From assembly GCA_028671895.1 (NCBI GenBank), contig CM053796.1:25542860-25606859 (forward strand): a DNA stretch of 64,000 bases. The letters are read 5' to 3'. The notes under the pieces were generated by a model. The model worked only from the letters and a program-made list of their open reading frames with translations, ran no database searches and was not told the DNA's origin. Made by a program: the position numbers and the translations under genes. Source of the DNA: Oenanthe sinensis (Eukaryota > Streptophyta > Magnoliopsida > Apiales > Apiaceae). Below are positions 1 through 12,734 of the stretch, piece by piece (positions within the stretch are counted from its first letter, which is position 1; each line of letters opens with the position of its first letter).

Positions 1-3000
1 GGTTAGAGTAGATGTTCTGTCAATGTCATATTCTTCAAAACCTCCAAGTCCTGTCTTCTTTTTAGCTCTAAGTTACAGATTTGATTGACTGCATTTCCAG
101 TATGAAGGTTCTTGAGTTTGATCAAAGTCTGACTTCTTTATTTGCTTATCAGAGTCTGACTTAGACTCTGATTTCCCATGTCTAGTCCCTGACTGATGTG
201 TTTGAGTTTTTGCTACTCCAGATTGCTTTTGTTGCACATCGTCAAGACCCCTAGGACCATGAGAACTATTACCAGTTTCATCATCATCACCATCTCTCCT
301 CCTTTTAACTCCCTTTGATTTATCTTTACAACCATCATCCTTATGTCTCCTGGAGGATTCACATTTCTTCTCCCCCTTTTTGACATCATCATTACTGGTG
401 ACAGCCAAAAGAATATGTTCAAGAACTGTGGAGATATTGGCCTGTGCTGCAATGACTGAATCAACCTTGGAGGTCAAATCAGAGACTGTGGATTGGAGAG
501 AAGCTTGAGTAGAAGTGATATGCTAGAGCATCCTTGAAGGCGACCTCTTTGGATAATTGAACTGAGTGAATTCTATCAAATTTGGTACTAAGCAGAGAAG
601 TAGTATTGTCAACACCAGTATGTTTGGTTTGAATATGAGAGATGTCTTTGACCACATTAGCCAATTGTTGAGCAACATTCTTTGTCTCAGCTTTAACATC
701 CCCATCCAGAGCTTGGTCCTCTTCACCACGGTAGTGACCATGTTCCTGGAGATAAGATTTTTTTTAAAAAGCTTTCAGTCTCTCAGACTGATGAATAGCT
801 AGAACACATGCAAAAGAATCTTTATCAGCGAAGCCTCTTTTCTGTGCTCGACTCCCAAGACTGAGGAAACACCTGATCAAAATAGACAAAAGAAGGGTGA
901 ACATCATCATCATCTTCAGAAGTGTATTCCTCAGCAACATGCTCAAGCTTTGTGATTGGAGGTGTAGACTCTGGTGGTGGTGTAGACTCTGAAACGGCAA
1001 CCGGGACTATAGACCCTGACTCCTCCTGAGAGTTATCAGAGACTGTAGACTCTGGAAGTCTAGCCTTTATAGGCATGATTAAAAGTGGTTCGTCTGACTT
1101 CAATGTTGCAGCCTCAGGTAAAATGACAGGGTTATCCACCAAAACCTCCATGACTCTATCTGCTCTCCTTGCTAGAGAATCCACCAGATGAAGTTGTGGT
1201 CTCTGTGTACATGACTTCTGAGCAGCAAGAGCCTCCTCCTGTTTACCAATCTGCACAATCAAGAAAAGTAACATTTCATCCATCCCCTGCTCCAACTCAT
1301 TGGACCAACTCTTTGGAAAATCTTGATCCCAATAAGTAAAGCTAGGTTCAGGATACCCTAATCTCTCATTCTCACAGTGGGGTTGGACACCCACTTTCTC
1401 AAGCTCACTCAGGCTCTCTACAGCCTTTTCTACCTCTCCTTTTGCCTGGACCAGTGCCAGCCTCTCAGATATTTTTTCACTCATTTTGGAAGGGGCACTC
1501 AATAATCCTACAGAAGAGGGGTTGAGAGATAAAGAATGTGCTTCAATACCTGAACCACCTTGATGGAGGGGAACCCCTTCAAATGTCTGAAGGCTAGGGG
1601 TTTCCACCAAGGGGTGAGCAGCAAGAGATTTTGAACCCTTACTAACATCTTCTTTCTTTTCAGAGTCTATTGGCTCCAGTATTCCAGTCTCAAGGTCTAC
1701 TCTAGACTCTGACTGCTTCAGTATGACTTCATTAGAATCTAGAGTCTGAGTGTTACCATCTCTGACTGTTTGTGCATGAGACTCCCCCTCAAGGTGGATA
1801 GACTCTGATAGAATAGATTGGAAAATTTCTTCATGAGAATCCATCAGAGTCTGTCATCCCATATCACTGGGGTTTCATCAGCTCTATGGTGAGTTGCCAA
1901 TGAGGGCCCAACAGCATACTCCTCTGCCCCACTATCACCCAACCTCTAACTAGGTGGTTCTTGTGTGGGTGAGGCAGACTGAGCATCTTTATCACTAGTC
2001 ACCACTAGTGCACTAGTCCCAACCTCCAACTGCCTTGCATCACCTACTACCTCCTGTGGTTCTACCAAAGTTAATGCATCCAAGTGTCCATTGAGAAAGA
2101 TCCTGGCATGGAGTGCATTGATGGCCTGGGCAAAAGTCAAGTGAAAGGAATCCTGCAGTTCCCTTGCAATCTTGTGATAATGTGAGCCCTTGAGTTGATC
2201 CAATCTACTTTCATAGGTCGGATAGATGTATTTGTTGGCCACCTTTCCTACATTTTGGACAAGAAAATCAACCACCTTCCTTGAAAGAGGCTGAATAGTA
2301 GAAATCTAATCAATAGCTGTCCTGTAGGTAATCCCTTGATCCCAAATTGCTTCATAGTCAAAAACTGGTTGCTCAATCTCAGTCTCCAACTCAGCAACAG
2401 ACTCTGATTCTCTTCTTTTGTAGATCTGAAGCTTTTTAGGCTTCTTTTTGACTTGCTGTTCAGAGTCTGGCACACCTAGTGCTTTGAGAACTTCAGATGT
2501 TCTGCCTTCTATGAGCCCAGCTGCTTTGGCTTGGAATGAAGAGTTGAAAAGGTAGCTGTATAGAGTTTTGACCACATCCTGTGCAGACATTTGTAGCTCC
2601 TGTTCCATTCTCTTCCTTAGGGCTTCATAGGTTGAAAGAAAATCCAAGACTTGAGATTTAGTCTGATGTTGCTCTGGATCTTCAACTGATTCCATCAAAG
2701 GATATAAGAATAGCAGTGCCTCATCACTTGGAGTAATGATCTCATCAATTATACTTGAGGCTGCATCCAATGACATTCCTTCCCAAAATGTGTCATGATC
2801 AGAGTCTAAAGGCAGTCTAGACTCTGACTCAACATTAGACTCTGGTTCAGGTGTTTTCTTGCTTTCAGAGTGTGGCTCTGCAGGAGCCTTGAGAGCATCT
2901 GTTTCCTGCAAAACAGGGTCAGTAACAGGAATAGGCTTGTGTGTGTGCAGAATAAGCCTTCCTTAACCTTCTGTACTTCTGAGCAAAAGATTTTTTAGGA

Positions 3001-4232
3001 GATTCAATTTGAGAATCCTGAGGTGCATTCCTAGGTTTTTCAGAGTCTGTAGGCTTTTGAAAGTCTACAGACTTGGCTTGAAGGTTAGAATCAAGTGTAT
3101 CATGACCTTCTTTTAACAAAGAAAGACCTTCAACAACTTATTTCTCTAGAGGGTTGAGCTCTTCATCACTGTGCTCATCTATAAGCCTAGTTTGAATCAA
3201 TTTTCTCCTCTTTACAACTGGTGCCTGTTGAGAGACACCAGAGGTTGGTTTCTTTTTGGATTTTGGTTTGAAAAATTGTGTCTTTGAAGGGGAATGGGTG
3301 ACTTGGGTAGGTGCAGGGGGACTCTCCATTACTTGTTCCTGCACCATTTTACCACCAAAAAATGAAGCATTGTAGGTAGAAGGTTTGTAGGTTGAGAGTT
3401 TTACCTGCATTACTTGTGTATAAGTCATGGCATGTAGACTCTTCTTCTTGTCATCAATTCTCTTGATGTCATAGAATATTCTTCTTTGTTGTTTGTATGC
3501 CTGCACACAACAATCATCTGCCAACTTGGTTGACATGTCAAGAATGAAGTGGTTAAGGAGAATCATAAGAAATCTATGATAGTAGACTTTCTTCCTCCCC
3601 TCATGCACATTATTTAATTTTGCTCCCATTTGAGTGAGCAACATATCACCAATATCGATTACTCTATCAAATAGGAGACTGTGACCAATTTGATAAGTAA
3701 TAGCAGTAATAGCATCAAATCCACTACATTTACCAGTAAAACACTTAGCAATTTGATCAAAGAAAAATGACCATTCTTTTCTCAAATAGGGCCTAGTTAA
3801 CTTACTCATGTTTTCTAAACTACTAGAATAACCTAGTGATTTAAACATATCTTTAATTTCAGCATCGGAAACAGTTTCATCAAAAGGTTGTTTAACGGGT
3901 AATTTAAACACAGAATTAATAACATCAGCAATAACATCAAATGTAAAATCACCAAAGGTAAACATTATTTTACCTGATTGATCCTGAGAAGGATCAACTA
4001 CCTTTGCAGAGCTCCAGGCTTGTGACACAGCATCCATGTGAATGACTGGTGATGCCTTGAGAATGTAGTGTAGCTCGGATTGCTCCAAGAAATCCATCAC
4101 AGGGTAGTAGTCAGCGTCTACCCCTTTCTTATCTCTAAGGGCGGCAACATGATTTGTGGTCATGAACTCGAAATCCCCAAATGTGAAAGCAATTGCCTTG
4201 GGTCCCCTCATGACAGTAGAAATGGCAGCCAT
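1..4232 (-). pseudogene. Element A additional ORF (aORF), degenerate, runs off left edge
   Basis: Long ORF downstream of pol, counterpart of the aORFs in B, C and D. The first ~250 residues (4232 to about 3480) carry the shared N-terminal domain: FTFGDF near the start, a second FTFGDFTFDVIADVIN block, RKEWSFFFDQIAKC and a YHRFLMILL block. After that come Ser/Glu/Pro-rich linker and charged, coiled-coil-like segments. Breaks: in-frame stop at 3138-3140, frameshift near 2915, stop at 2306-2308, stop at about 1946, frameshift near 1850, and further shifts between 825 and 477. The conserved C-terminal domain of B, C and D is not seen and may lie left of the window. No signal peptide or membrane span is evident. 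Function unknown. Confidence 0.75.
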
Positions 4233-4390
4233 TGAAGTTGTTGAGTTGAAAGTGATGGAAAAGCTTGAAGAATTTAGCTAGGGTTCGTAAAAAGCTCTAT
4301 GAATATTTTTGCCGTAGAAAATAATTGCAATAAACAAGTGAGTAAATTGTATGAAAAATTCTATTTTGTTCAGGTTGCATACAATACACA

Positions 4391-4580
4391 CGAGTCTACA
4401 GCCTGTCTTCAGTCAAAAGATAACTGTTACTGCCTATTTCAGGTCATTTGAACAGTTTAAACGTAATCAGAGTCTGCAGGCGCGAATTTTAACCGATTCA
4501 GAGTCTAGGCGATATTTTTCTCAGAGTCTACAGACTCGTCAGAGTCTACAGACTCGTCAGAGTCTAAACGCTAGACTCTG
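4391..4580. promoter_or_regulatory. Word array in element A pol-aORF spacer
   Basis: The spacer 4233-4687 is non-coding. Between 4391 and 4580 the word occurs about nine times (plus strand CAGAGTCT, with palindromic AGTCTACAGACT pairs), inverted relative to the LTR array when both are read in the element's direction. It lies upstream of the aORF start at 4232. No convincing TATA box follows it in this element. The rest of the spacer shows nothing recognisable. Confidence 0.65.
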
Positions 4581-4687
4581 TCAAGGTAAAGTACCAAACA
4601 AAACTTTGCAATAATAATTAATCACAGTGTGTTAAGACAAGGACTATAATTAAAGTACATACCCTGCTTCTTGGAATTCTTGATCAC

Positions 4688-7600
4688 TTACATATTTAAC
4701 ATACCTAATTCACCTACCAGTCTGAGAAAGGTAGACTCATCAAGTGGTTTTGTCAAAATGTCTGCAATCTGTCTGTCAGTTGGAACATAGTGAAGTGTCA
4801 CAGTACCATTTTCAACATGTTCTCTAATAAAGTGATACCTGACATCAATGTGCTTTGTTCTGGAGTGTTAGACTGGATTCTCTGCAATTTTAATAGCACT
4901 AGTATTATCACAATACATAGGAATATTTGAGAATGTTAGTCCATAATCAAGTAATTGATTTCTCATCCACAGAATTTGAGCACAGCAACTTCCAGCTGCA
5001 ATGTATTCAGCCTCAGATGTTGAAGTGGATATAGTTTGTTGTTTCTTGCTAAACCAAGAAATTAATCTGTTGCCAAGAAACTGGCATTGTCCTGTTGTGC
5101 TTTTCCTGTCTACTTTGCATCCTGCATAGTCAGAATCTGAATAGCCAATTAGTGAAAAATCTGACTCTCTAGGATACCAAAGTCCAAGAGTTTGTGCCCC
5201 CTTGAGATACCTAAAAATTCTTTTCACAGCTATTAAATGTGATTCTCTAGGGTCAGCTTGAAATCTAGCACACAAATAAGTTGCAAACATTATATCTGGT
5301 CTACTAGCAGTTAGATATAATAATGAGCCAATCATACCTCTGTAGCTGGTGTTGTCAACTTTCTTACCCTTTGGGTTTGTGTCTAGCTTAGTGGCTGTAG
5401 ACATGGGAGTTTTAGCAGTCGCAGAGTCTTGCATATTAAACTTCTTTAATAGTTCTTTCACATACTTTGTTTGATTGATGAAAATTCCATCATCATTCTG
5501 TTTGACTTGAAGTCCCAAAAAGAAGTTTAACTCTATCATCATGCTCATTTCATAATTTGACTGCATTAGTTGACTAAATTTTTCACTGAGTTTGTCATTA
5601 GTAGATCCAAATATAATATCATCAACATAAATTTGGACAAACAATATATCACCTTTATTTTTTCTAATAAAGAGAGTTTTGTCAATGGTACCTCTTATGA
5701 ATCCATTTTCAAGTAGAAATTTTGAAAGAGTTTCATACCATGCTCTAGGTGCTTGCTTCAATCCATATAGTGCCTTGTCTAACTTGTAAACATGATCAGG
5801 AAACTTTGAATCAACAAATCCTGGTGGTTGTTCAACATAGACTTCTTCTTCCAATTCTCCATTTAAGAAGGCACTTTTTACATCCATCTGATACACCTTG
5901 AATTTTGAATGAGCTGCAAAAGCAAGAAACATTCTGATAGCTTCTAATCTTGCTACTGGTGCAAAAGTTTCATCATAGTCGATTCCTTCCTCCTATGAGT
6001 ATCCTTTTGCGACTAGCCTTGCTTTGTTTCTTACTACAGTTCCATTCTCATCAAGTTTATTTCTGTACACCCATTTTGCACCAACAACTGATCTATTTCT
6101 AGGTCTTGGTACAAGTTTCCACACTTTAGTTCTCTCAAATTCATTTAATTCTTCTTGCATTGCAATAATCCAATCAGGGTCTTGCAAGGCTTCCTCAATT
6201 TTCTTGGGTTCATTCTTTGAGAGAAAACAGCTATAGAGACATTCATTTTGAGGGGTTGTTCTTGTTTGTACACCACTCTCATGGTCACCAATTATTAAGT
6301 CAGGAGTGTGATCCCTTGTCCATTTTATGGCTGGTGGAAGATTGGTTCTTGAACTTGAAGCTCCCCCTAAGTCATTTGCATCTTCTGTGGTTGAGTGAGA
6401 TTCAAATGAAGAGGCTCCCCTTAAATTTATTGACTCTGACAAGGATTCAGAGTTGCTTGACCCAGACCCTGATGAGTTAGACTCTGTCTGTCTAGACTCT
6501 GTTTGGATAGACTCTATCAGGGTAGACTCTGAATTATTTGGAGTTGAATTTTCTGGCTCCCCCTCAGAGTGTGCAGGTTCCTGTGTTGGTTCAGGAGTTA
6601 TTTGAGGGTCTTCATCCTCTTCTTCTTCATTTATCTCAGAACTTTTTAAATTTTCAAATTCCAGTGTAGTAGACTCTGACTCATCTTGCAATCTTGTAAA
6701 CTTTTTATCATCAAATGCAACATGAATAGATTCCATAACAATTTTGGTTCTGAGATTAAACACTCTTAATGCTTTAGTGTTTGAAGCATATCCAAGAAAA
6801 ATTGATTCATCTTCCTTGGCTTCAAATTTGCTTAGATTTTCAGGATGTACTTTCAGTACATAACACTTGCATCCAAATATGTGAAAGTGTTTCATACTTG
6901 GCTTCTTGTCCTTGATCATTTCATAGGGAGTCTTTCCATGCATGTTTATTAAAGTAGAGTTTTGAGTGAAACATGCTGTATTGACTGCCTCAGTCCAAAA
7001 ATATACTGGTAGCTTAGACTCTGCCAACATTGTTCTGGCAGCTTCTATGAGTGTTCTATTCTTTCTCTCCACAACTCCGTTTTATTGAGGAGTTCCTGGT
7101 GCAGAAAATTATTGAGTAATCCCCTTTGATGCACAGTAGTCCTCCATGATTGAATTCTTGAATTCAGTACCATTGTCACTCCTTAGAACTCTAACTGTTT
7201 TCTTTGAATTTCTTTCTAGAAAAGTGATATGGTCTATTATGTGTTGTGGAACTTCATCCTTTGAATGTAGAAAGAACACCCATGTGAACCTTGTAAAATC
7301 ATCTACAATAACAAGAGTATATTTCTTTTTATTAATTGACATAACATTTACTGGACCAAATAAATCAAGATGCAATAAATAAAAGAGTTCAGAAATGGTG
7401 TTAATTGTCTTGCTCTTGAAGGATGATTTCCTTTGTTTTCCAAGTTGACATGCTTCACAAAGTTCATCTTGCACAAAATCAACCTGTGGTAATCCTCTTA
7501 CAAGATTCTGTTTAACCAACTTGTTGAGAGTTTTGAAGTTGATGTGTGACAGTTTCTTGTGCCATTTCCAGCTTTCTTCAGTTGAGGTCTTGCTGTATAG

Positions 7601-7984
7601 ACATGTGACTTCACTGTGTATGCAATCCTCCAAGCTGTCTTCATAAATGTTACCATGTCTGTGTCCTTTGAAAACCAAAATGCCTGTTTCTTTGTGAGTC
7701 ACAAGACACTCTTTGTTGTCAAAGCCAGTATGGTAACCTTTATCTCCAAGTTGACTTATGCTTATCAAATTGTGCCTTAAGCCATCAACTAGAGCTACTT
7801 GTTCAATGATGACATTTCCAAGTATAATTTTGCCATATCCCAGTGTTTGTCTTTTGTTACCATCTTCAAATGATACTTCTGGGCCAACCATCTCCACAAA
7901 GTCTGTAAGTAGGGATTTCTTTCCAGTCATGTGTCCTGAGCATCCACTGTCCAGGATTAGGGTTACTTTCTTTACCCTGGTTCC
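4688..7984 (-). pseudogene. pol: Element A pol (PR-INT-RT-RNase H), several nonsense codons
   Basis: Copia polyprotein. Protease has LILDSGCSGHMTG; the integrase zinc domain has H-H and CEAC; core residues are in LDLFGPVN and RSDNGTEF; the RT active site is QIYVDDIIFG; RNase H has SDSDYAGC and ends in GELGMLNM with TAA at 4688-4690. The whole gene stays in one frame but carries stops at 7109-7111 and about 30 bases further on (both in the integrase), 5993-5995 (start of RT) and 4868-4870 (RNase H). Each stop sits where the family has a glutamine, consistent with C-to-T change. A Ser/Glu-rich linker between integrase and RT (6420-6550) is largely made of the family word. An ATG lies one codon upstream, at 7988-7990. 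Confidence 0.9.
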
Positions 7985-8001
7985 CTGCATACATAAAGCA
8001 A

Positions 8002-10302
8002 CTAGTTAGATGTTTTGAGGACCCAAACAGTTTTGGATCCTTTTCTACTAACTTTAGGAGAAACAGGCTTAATATTTTTCTCTTTTGGCTTACCTGTCTC
8101 TTTTGTTACCTTAGACTCTGATGGAGTCTTAACAGTGTCATACCAACTCTTATCAATAGACGATTTTAGCTCATAAAAATTGTAATACAAATCATGATAG
8201 TCCCTACATATATAAATAGAGTGAAATATGCTACCACAGTGATAACAAGGTTTCTATGGCATGTAGTGACTTTTCAAAGTCTGTGAAGGGCTAGACTCTG
8301 ATTTCTTCTCAATTTTTGTTTTACAGTCTATAGCTAAATGGTTGTGGTTACCACATCTATAACACTTCTTTTTAGGAGCATTATGATCTTTTTGATAATT
8401 GTTTGCCTTATTAATGCCTTCCTTACTATTCCTATTTCTCCTAGTTTTGGTAGACTCTGATAAGTTCCCTAGCCTTTCTTTTAACTTTGACTTAGACAAG
8501 TACCCTATATTAATATTTTTCTTTGAGTTATTTACTCCTGTTTCATCTGTCTTTTGGTCAACAACAGGGGGACTATTGACAGATGAGTTTGTGGTTTCAG
8601 ATTTTTCTTTAGGGGTCACAAACTTAACAAGAACAAATGTACTTTTGTCTTTAGTCTTATTAACTTGGCTAGATTCTTCATTGTTATCATTCTCAATAAT
8701 AGGTCTTTTGTCTTGACTCTTGTCATAGCCTAGACCAGCAGTTTGACACACATTTTGATTATTGAGAATTTCTTGAACTTTTCTACTAGAGTCTGTCCAG
8801 ACTCTAAACTTGAGTCTCTCTTCTTCTAGTTCTTTCTTAACATAGTCACAGGCCTTCAAGACTTCAGTGTAGTTATGACTATGTTTCTCAGAATCCTTTT
8901 TGTATTGTTCCATTAATATTAACTCAGACTCTAAATGATCATTCCTTTTAGTCAAGGTTAAATTTTCTTCTCTCAACCTTTCACTTTCACTAGTGAGAGA
9001 TCTACATGTTGTCATTATTTTATTAACCTCACTTTGCACAATTTTTATACCATCAGAGTCTAAATTAATTAAGGATTCAGGAGTAAAGATTGATACCTGA
9101 GTTTTGGGAGATGAGGGTTCTTTGGGAGATTTTGATTTTCTTGAGGAGGATGCCATCAATGCTAGATTTTCGTAATCAATTTCATCCTTTGAGCTTGAAT
9201 CTGCCCAATCCTTTCCTGTTGATAGAAGTGCTTTTCCTTTTCCTTGACTTTTTGACTTTCTGCATTCACTGGCAAAGTGCCCCAATATTCCACAGTTGAA
9301 ACATTTGACCTTTGCTTTGTCAAGTTTGATTATAGTACTCTTGCTCTTCTCAACCTTCTCATCTTCTTTCTTGAATGATGGCCTCTTGCTAAATTTGCCA
9401 GTTCTTTTGTTAAATTTCATTCTTTTGAAATTTTTAGCAAACATAGCCATCATTTGACTTAGGTCAATCTCTTCATCAGAATCAGAGTCTGTGTCAGTAG
9501 ACTCGGACTCCACAACAGCTTTACCCTTCTTTCTTGATTCCTTGATTCTTGCTTCTATGGGTTGTTCCTGTTATTCTTTCTCAGACTCCATCAAGAGTGC
9601 CACAGATTTTGTCTTCACAGATTTCTTATTCTTCCTCTGTTGCATCTCCAAATCATATGTCTTGAGTCTGCCATACAATTCTTCTAGAGTTAGTTCATCC
9701 AAATCTCTAGCTTCCCTTATGGCTGTAGTCTTATTGTCCCACTCTTCAGGAAGTGCTCTCAGAAACTTGGTGTTTGTATCTTCAGAATCATAAACCTTAC
9801 CAAGCATAGCCATCTCATTCAAGAGTTTTGTAAACCTATCATACATCTCAGTGATAGATTCTCCAGATTTTGCTTCAAAATACTCATACTCTTGAATTAG
9901 CAAAGACCTAGCATTCTTCTTGACATCTTTAGTCGCTTGACAGTGCACTTCAAGTTTGGTCCACATCTCCTTAGCAGTCTTGCATGATATGACACAGTTA
10001 GTTAGAACAGAATCTAAACTGTTAAAGAGAATGTTTTTTACTTTTTCCTCCTTAAGGACATTTTCCTTGTCCTCTTTTGTCCATTCAGCCTTTGGTTTCT
10101 TAACAAGGTGTTCTTCAGTTATTTTTCCTTCCTCGTTAATTTGAGGCACAATTTTTAAGGCCACATAGGGTCCTTCATGAATTCTCTCAAGATAGTCAGG
10201 GTCTGTTGCTTCTAGATGGTGCAGCATCTTAACCTTCCAGTTGGTGAACTCGTTTATCTTAAGCATAAGAATCTTAGAATTGCCATCTTTGTTTCTAGAC
10301 AT
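8002..10302 (-). pseudogene. gag: Element A gag, broken by two in-frame stops
   Basis: Structural nucleocapsid polyprotein that binds and packages the element RNA. It starts with ATG at 10302 just after the PBS. The N-terminal third is the UBN2/DUF4219-type capsid domain of plant Copia gag. Cys-His knuckles follow: CFNCGILGHFASEC (plus positions about 9260-9303), CYRCGNHNHLAIDC (about 8329-8371) and a third, CYHCGSIFHSIYIC, just after the second stop. Between them is a charged region predicted to be coiled coil. In-frame stops lie at 9571-9573 (TAA) and 8254-8256 (TAG); no frameshift is needed. The natural end is TAG at 8002-8004, 17 bases before a YAG|GG motif at the pol start. Not functional as a single protein. 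Confidence 0.88.
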
Positions 10303-10325
10303 CTTTGATCGATTTTAAACGTTAG

Positions 10326-10337
10326 GCTCTGACACCA
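10326..10337 (-). other. Element A primer-binding site (initiator tRNA-Met)
   Basis: Minus strand reads TGGTGTCAGAGC two bases downstream of the LTR end. It differs at one base from the perfect sites in B and C (TGGTATCAGAGC). The gag start codon follows only 23 bases later, a far shorter leader than in B (195 bases) or C (484 bases). Confidence 0.9.
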
Positions 10338-10629
10338 ATTGTTTTCTCAGTTGCACAAGTAGAAGGGGGGGTTGAATACTTGTGTTCCTTTTATGCCTGA
10401 TTTAAAACCAACTCGATATAAATTAAGAACAAAAATCAAACACAAAGATATGAATAAGTATTGCTTGTATTATTGATGATTAAATACAAATCTCTCATAG
10501 GGTGTACACAAACCCTAGCAGCTTCTCTGTGTTAATCACAACAACTCTCTCTATCTCTATGCTCTCACAAAATTTCACTCAGACAATTATGCTTCGACTT
10601 CCACACCTTTACAATTAGGTTACATAGAG

Positions 10630-10637
10630 TTTATATA
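10630..10637 (-). promoter_or_regulatory. Element A LTR TATA box
   Basis: Minus strand reads TATATAAA inside the LTR, with the word array upstream and the conserved C-rich U5 box about 250 bp downstream, as expected for a Pol II LTR promoter. Confidence 0.6.
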
Positions 10638-10822
10638 GAGAGCTGCCTATCAACTAATAACAGAAAGATAAATTACAATAGGAACATAATTCCTAATTAT
10701 TAGTTGACAGTTTCCTTTTAGAATTCTCTTTCTTTCCCATAGCATATCTGTAATATATTTATCTTGATCTTCGAAGACTTTCCATTCCTATGATCTTCTT
10801 CCAAATTTAACTTTAACTTTAT

Positions 10823-11071
10823 AGATTCTGAAACCTTCAGACTCTGATGATCTTCAGACTCTGATCATATGTAGACTCTGATAGATCATAGACTCTGATA
10901 GTCTATAGACTCCGATCACCTTCAAGAATCTGATCTTCATGTAGACTCTGGTTTCATTTTCTACAGAAATTCTTCTAAGTACAAGTAACATGAATGTTGA
11001 CTATCTAGACTCTGATTATACATTTCAGAGACTAGAAAGACTTATTACAAATAAACCAAGATAGACCCTGT
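10823..11071. promoter_or_regulatory. AGACTCTGA word array upstream of element A TATA box
   Basis: At least six exact AGACTCTG copies plus near copies (AGACTCCGA, AGACCCTG, AGATTCTGA) lie in about 250 bp, irregularly spaced and separated by unrelated bases, so this is not a simple tandem satellite. In the direction of element transcription it lies about 190 bp upstream of the TATA box. The same word recurs in the pol-aORF spacer (4391-4580) in the opposite orientation. An enhancer-like role is inferred from position only. Confidence 0.7.
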
Positions 11072-11250
11072 TCTAGTATTTTGTACATCATCAAATGAAT
11101 ATATTCCTAACATACTTAAATCCATTTTCGGAGCACACCTGACTTTCTTTCACCATTCCTTTAAAGTAACCTGATTCGCCTCATAAGTTTTTAGAGGTGT
11201 GATAATTTCACCTACCACAACTTCCCACAAGTTCTCGCCTATAAGGTATG

Positions 11251-12157
11251 TGTAATAACCCGGATTTTTGGACGATTTTTTTTATTATTATTTATAAACG
11301 ACCCTGATGAATATGAATTCTACGGATTATGAATTATTTTTTTTGCCCACACTAGGTAAGTGGTGGAATATGGGAAAACCGAAGATGTGGTATTGTTGTA
11401 TGAAGAAAATGAGTGAATGTAAAAGCAGTCAGAATCCGAAAATTTCCGCTTTTACTAATTGTTTCATAATTTATGAGATATCAAGGAATAAGAGAATTAA
11501 GTTTTGATCAAGTGGATTATATTTTAGAAAGTTCATGGTTATAATCGAATTAGAGTATTTGGAATATTAAGGATTTACGTTACATAAATTCTACGTCGAA
11601 ACGCTTCGGATTAATCGAACTTACATGGAGGATTATGTATAATTAATGAATGGCAAGTGAAGTGCACTACCAAGGGAGCCATGCAAGCAAGTACTTGCAT
11701 TAGTGGAACCAAGTGGATGAACTAAGGCAAGTAACTAGCCAAACAAGGTAACCAAGTGAGCAAACCAAGGTTAGGAACATAGTTCCCAATTTTAGGGTAA
11801 AGTAAGCATAAAGCCACTTTATCACTTTGAACAAATTCAACCAAGCCATGATTGTTTGAGAACTCAGCCATATAGCAATACATACACTTTATACAAACAC
11901 AAATACACCAATACAAAAGCAAGTAAAGTAGAAAAGCTCTCTCCCATTTCTTTCTCCAGTTTCTGCCCAGCTTGAGCAAGGTTGAAAGAAAATTTTATAA
12001 CTCCAGTTCTACTCATCCAAAAATCCCCAAATTTTAACCATATCTTCTTCACTATAGATAGAAGGTACGTATTTAATGTCATAATTTTTAGAGGTGTTTT
12101 GATTGGGTAAATAAATTGTAGAAGTTGAGGCTGAATAGTAACTCCGAAAATTTCTAA
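11251..12157 (+). repeat. Left arm of 0.9-kb inverted repeat
   Basis: Matches the reverse complement of 12735-13640 along its length, with scattered substitutions and small indels. The outer end is TGTAATAACCCGG and the inner end runs through ACTCCGAAAATTTCTAA. Confidence 0.75.
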
Positions 12158-12734
12158 GTATAATTATCCTTTTATAGTCATGTTATTCCTCAACATCTTT
12201 CGTGTTTTAACCGACTCGAAATTATCCTTTTATCCTAGCCAAAATGGCTCGTCAAAATCGTGCCTCTAGAGTTGACTCTTCTGCAAATTACTATTTCGCG
12301 ACTCCCACTCTAACATTTTTAATAAATCTAAAAATTCATAATTAAATATGAATCCACCTCAAGGAGCTTTTTGAGTATTTGTAATATTTATCAAAAATAT
12401 TTTGATTTGGAACCCTTGAGTTTAACTTGGTGAAATGTATTTTACAAATCGAGTCAACTACGGGGTTTTACTATTTTCACCGCTTTTACTAAATCGCTCA
12501 TAACTCATTAACCGTTAACTCAAATGACGCACCGATTTCGTATGCACGATCTAGAGAATGTATAGAATATAATCCATCAAAGTTTGCCCCTGGACAGAGG
12601 ACTCATCTTCACGAATTTATAGAACAGGGCAGTAGCTCCTCTAGTGAATAGTGCATCGCACAACTTTGGTTCCAACATTTTTATAAAATCGAAAAATTAA
12701 CATCTGCCCTTGATCATAAGTAAACATCAAGAAC

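Larger units (their letters stand above)
1..11112 (-). mobile_element. Element A: Sirevirus-type Copia retrotransposon, partial
   Basis: Minus-strand element read from its 5' LTR (10340-11112) leftward through PBS, gag, pol, a spacer and an additional ORF that runs off the left edge, so the 3' LTR and PPT are not visible. Domain order protease-integrase-RT-RNase H makes it Copia; the long ORF after pol and the three Cys-His knuckles in gag fit the Sirevirus/Maximus lineage. All three genes are broken, mostly by nonsense codons. Its signature is the short word AGACTCTGA, scattered in the LTR, in the spacer and also through coding sequence. It is inserted in the gag of the older Copia remnant H; the flanking base run after 11112 is TACTT, but the matching left duplication is outside the window. 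Confidence 0.93.
10340..11112 (-). repeat. Element A 5' LTR
   Basis: Read on the minus strand it starts TGTTAGGAATAT and ends at CA two bases before the PBS (TG...CA ends, 773 bp). It contains a TATA box (minus strand TATATAAA, 10630-10637), the word array upstream of it (10823-11071), and the C-rich box shared by all Sirevirus-type LTRs here (10359-10379). The partner 3' LTR is outside the window, so age cannot be judged. Confidence 0.85.

Noticed and set aside
4351..4614. Small plus-strand ORF with SLQTRQSLQTR repeats
   Set aside because: Translation of the element A word array in the spacer; not a gene.
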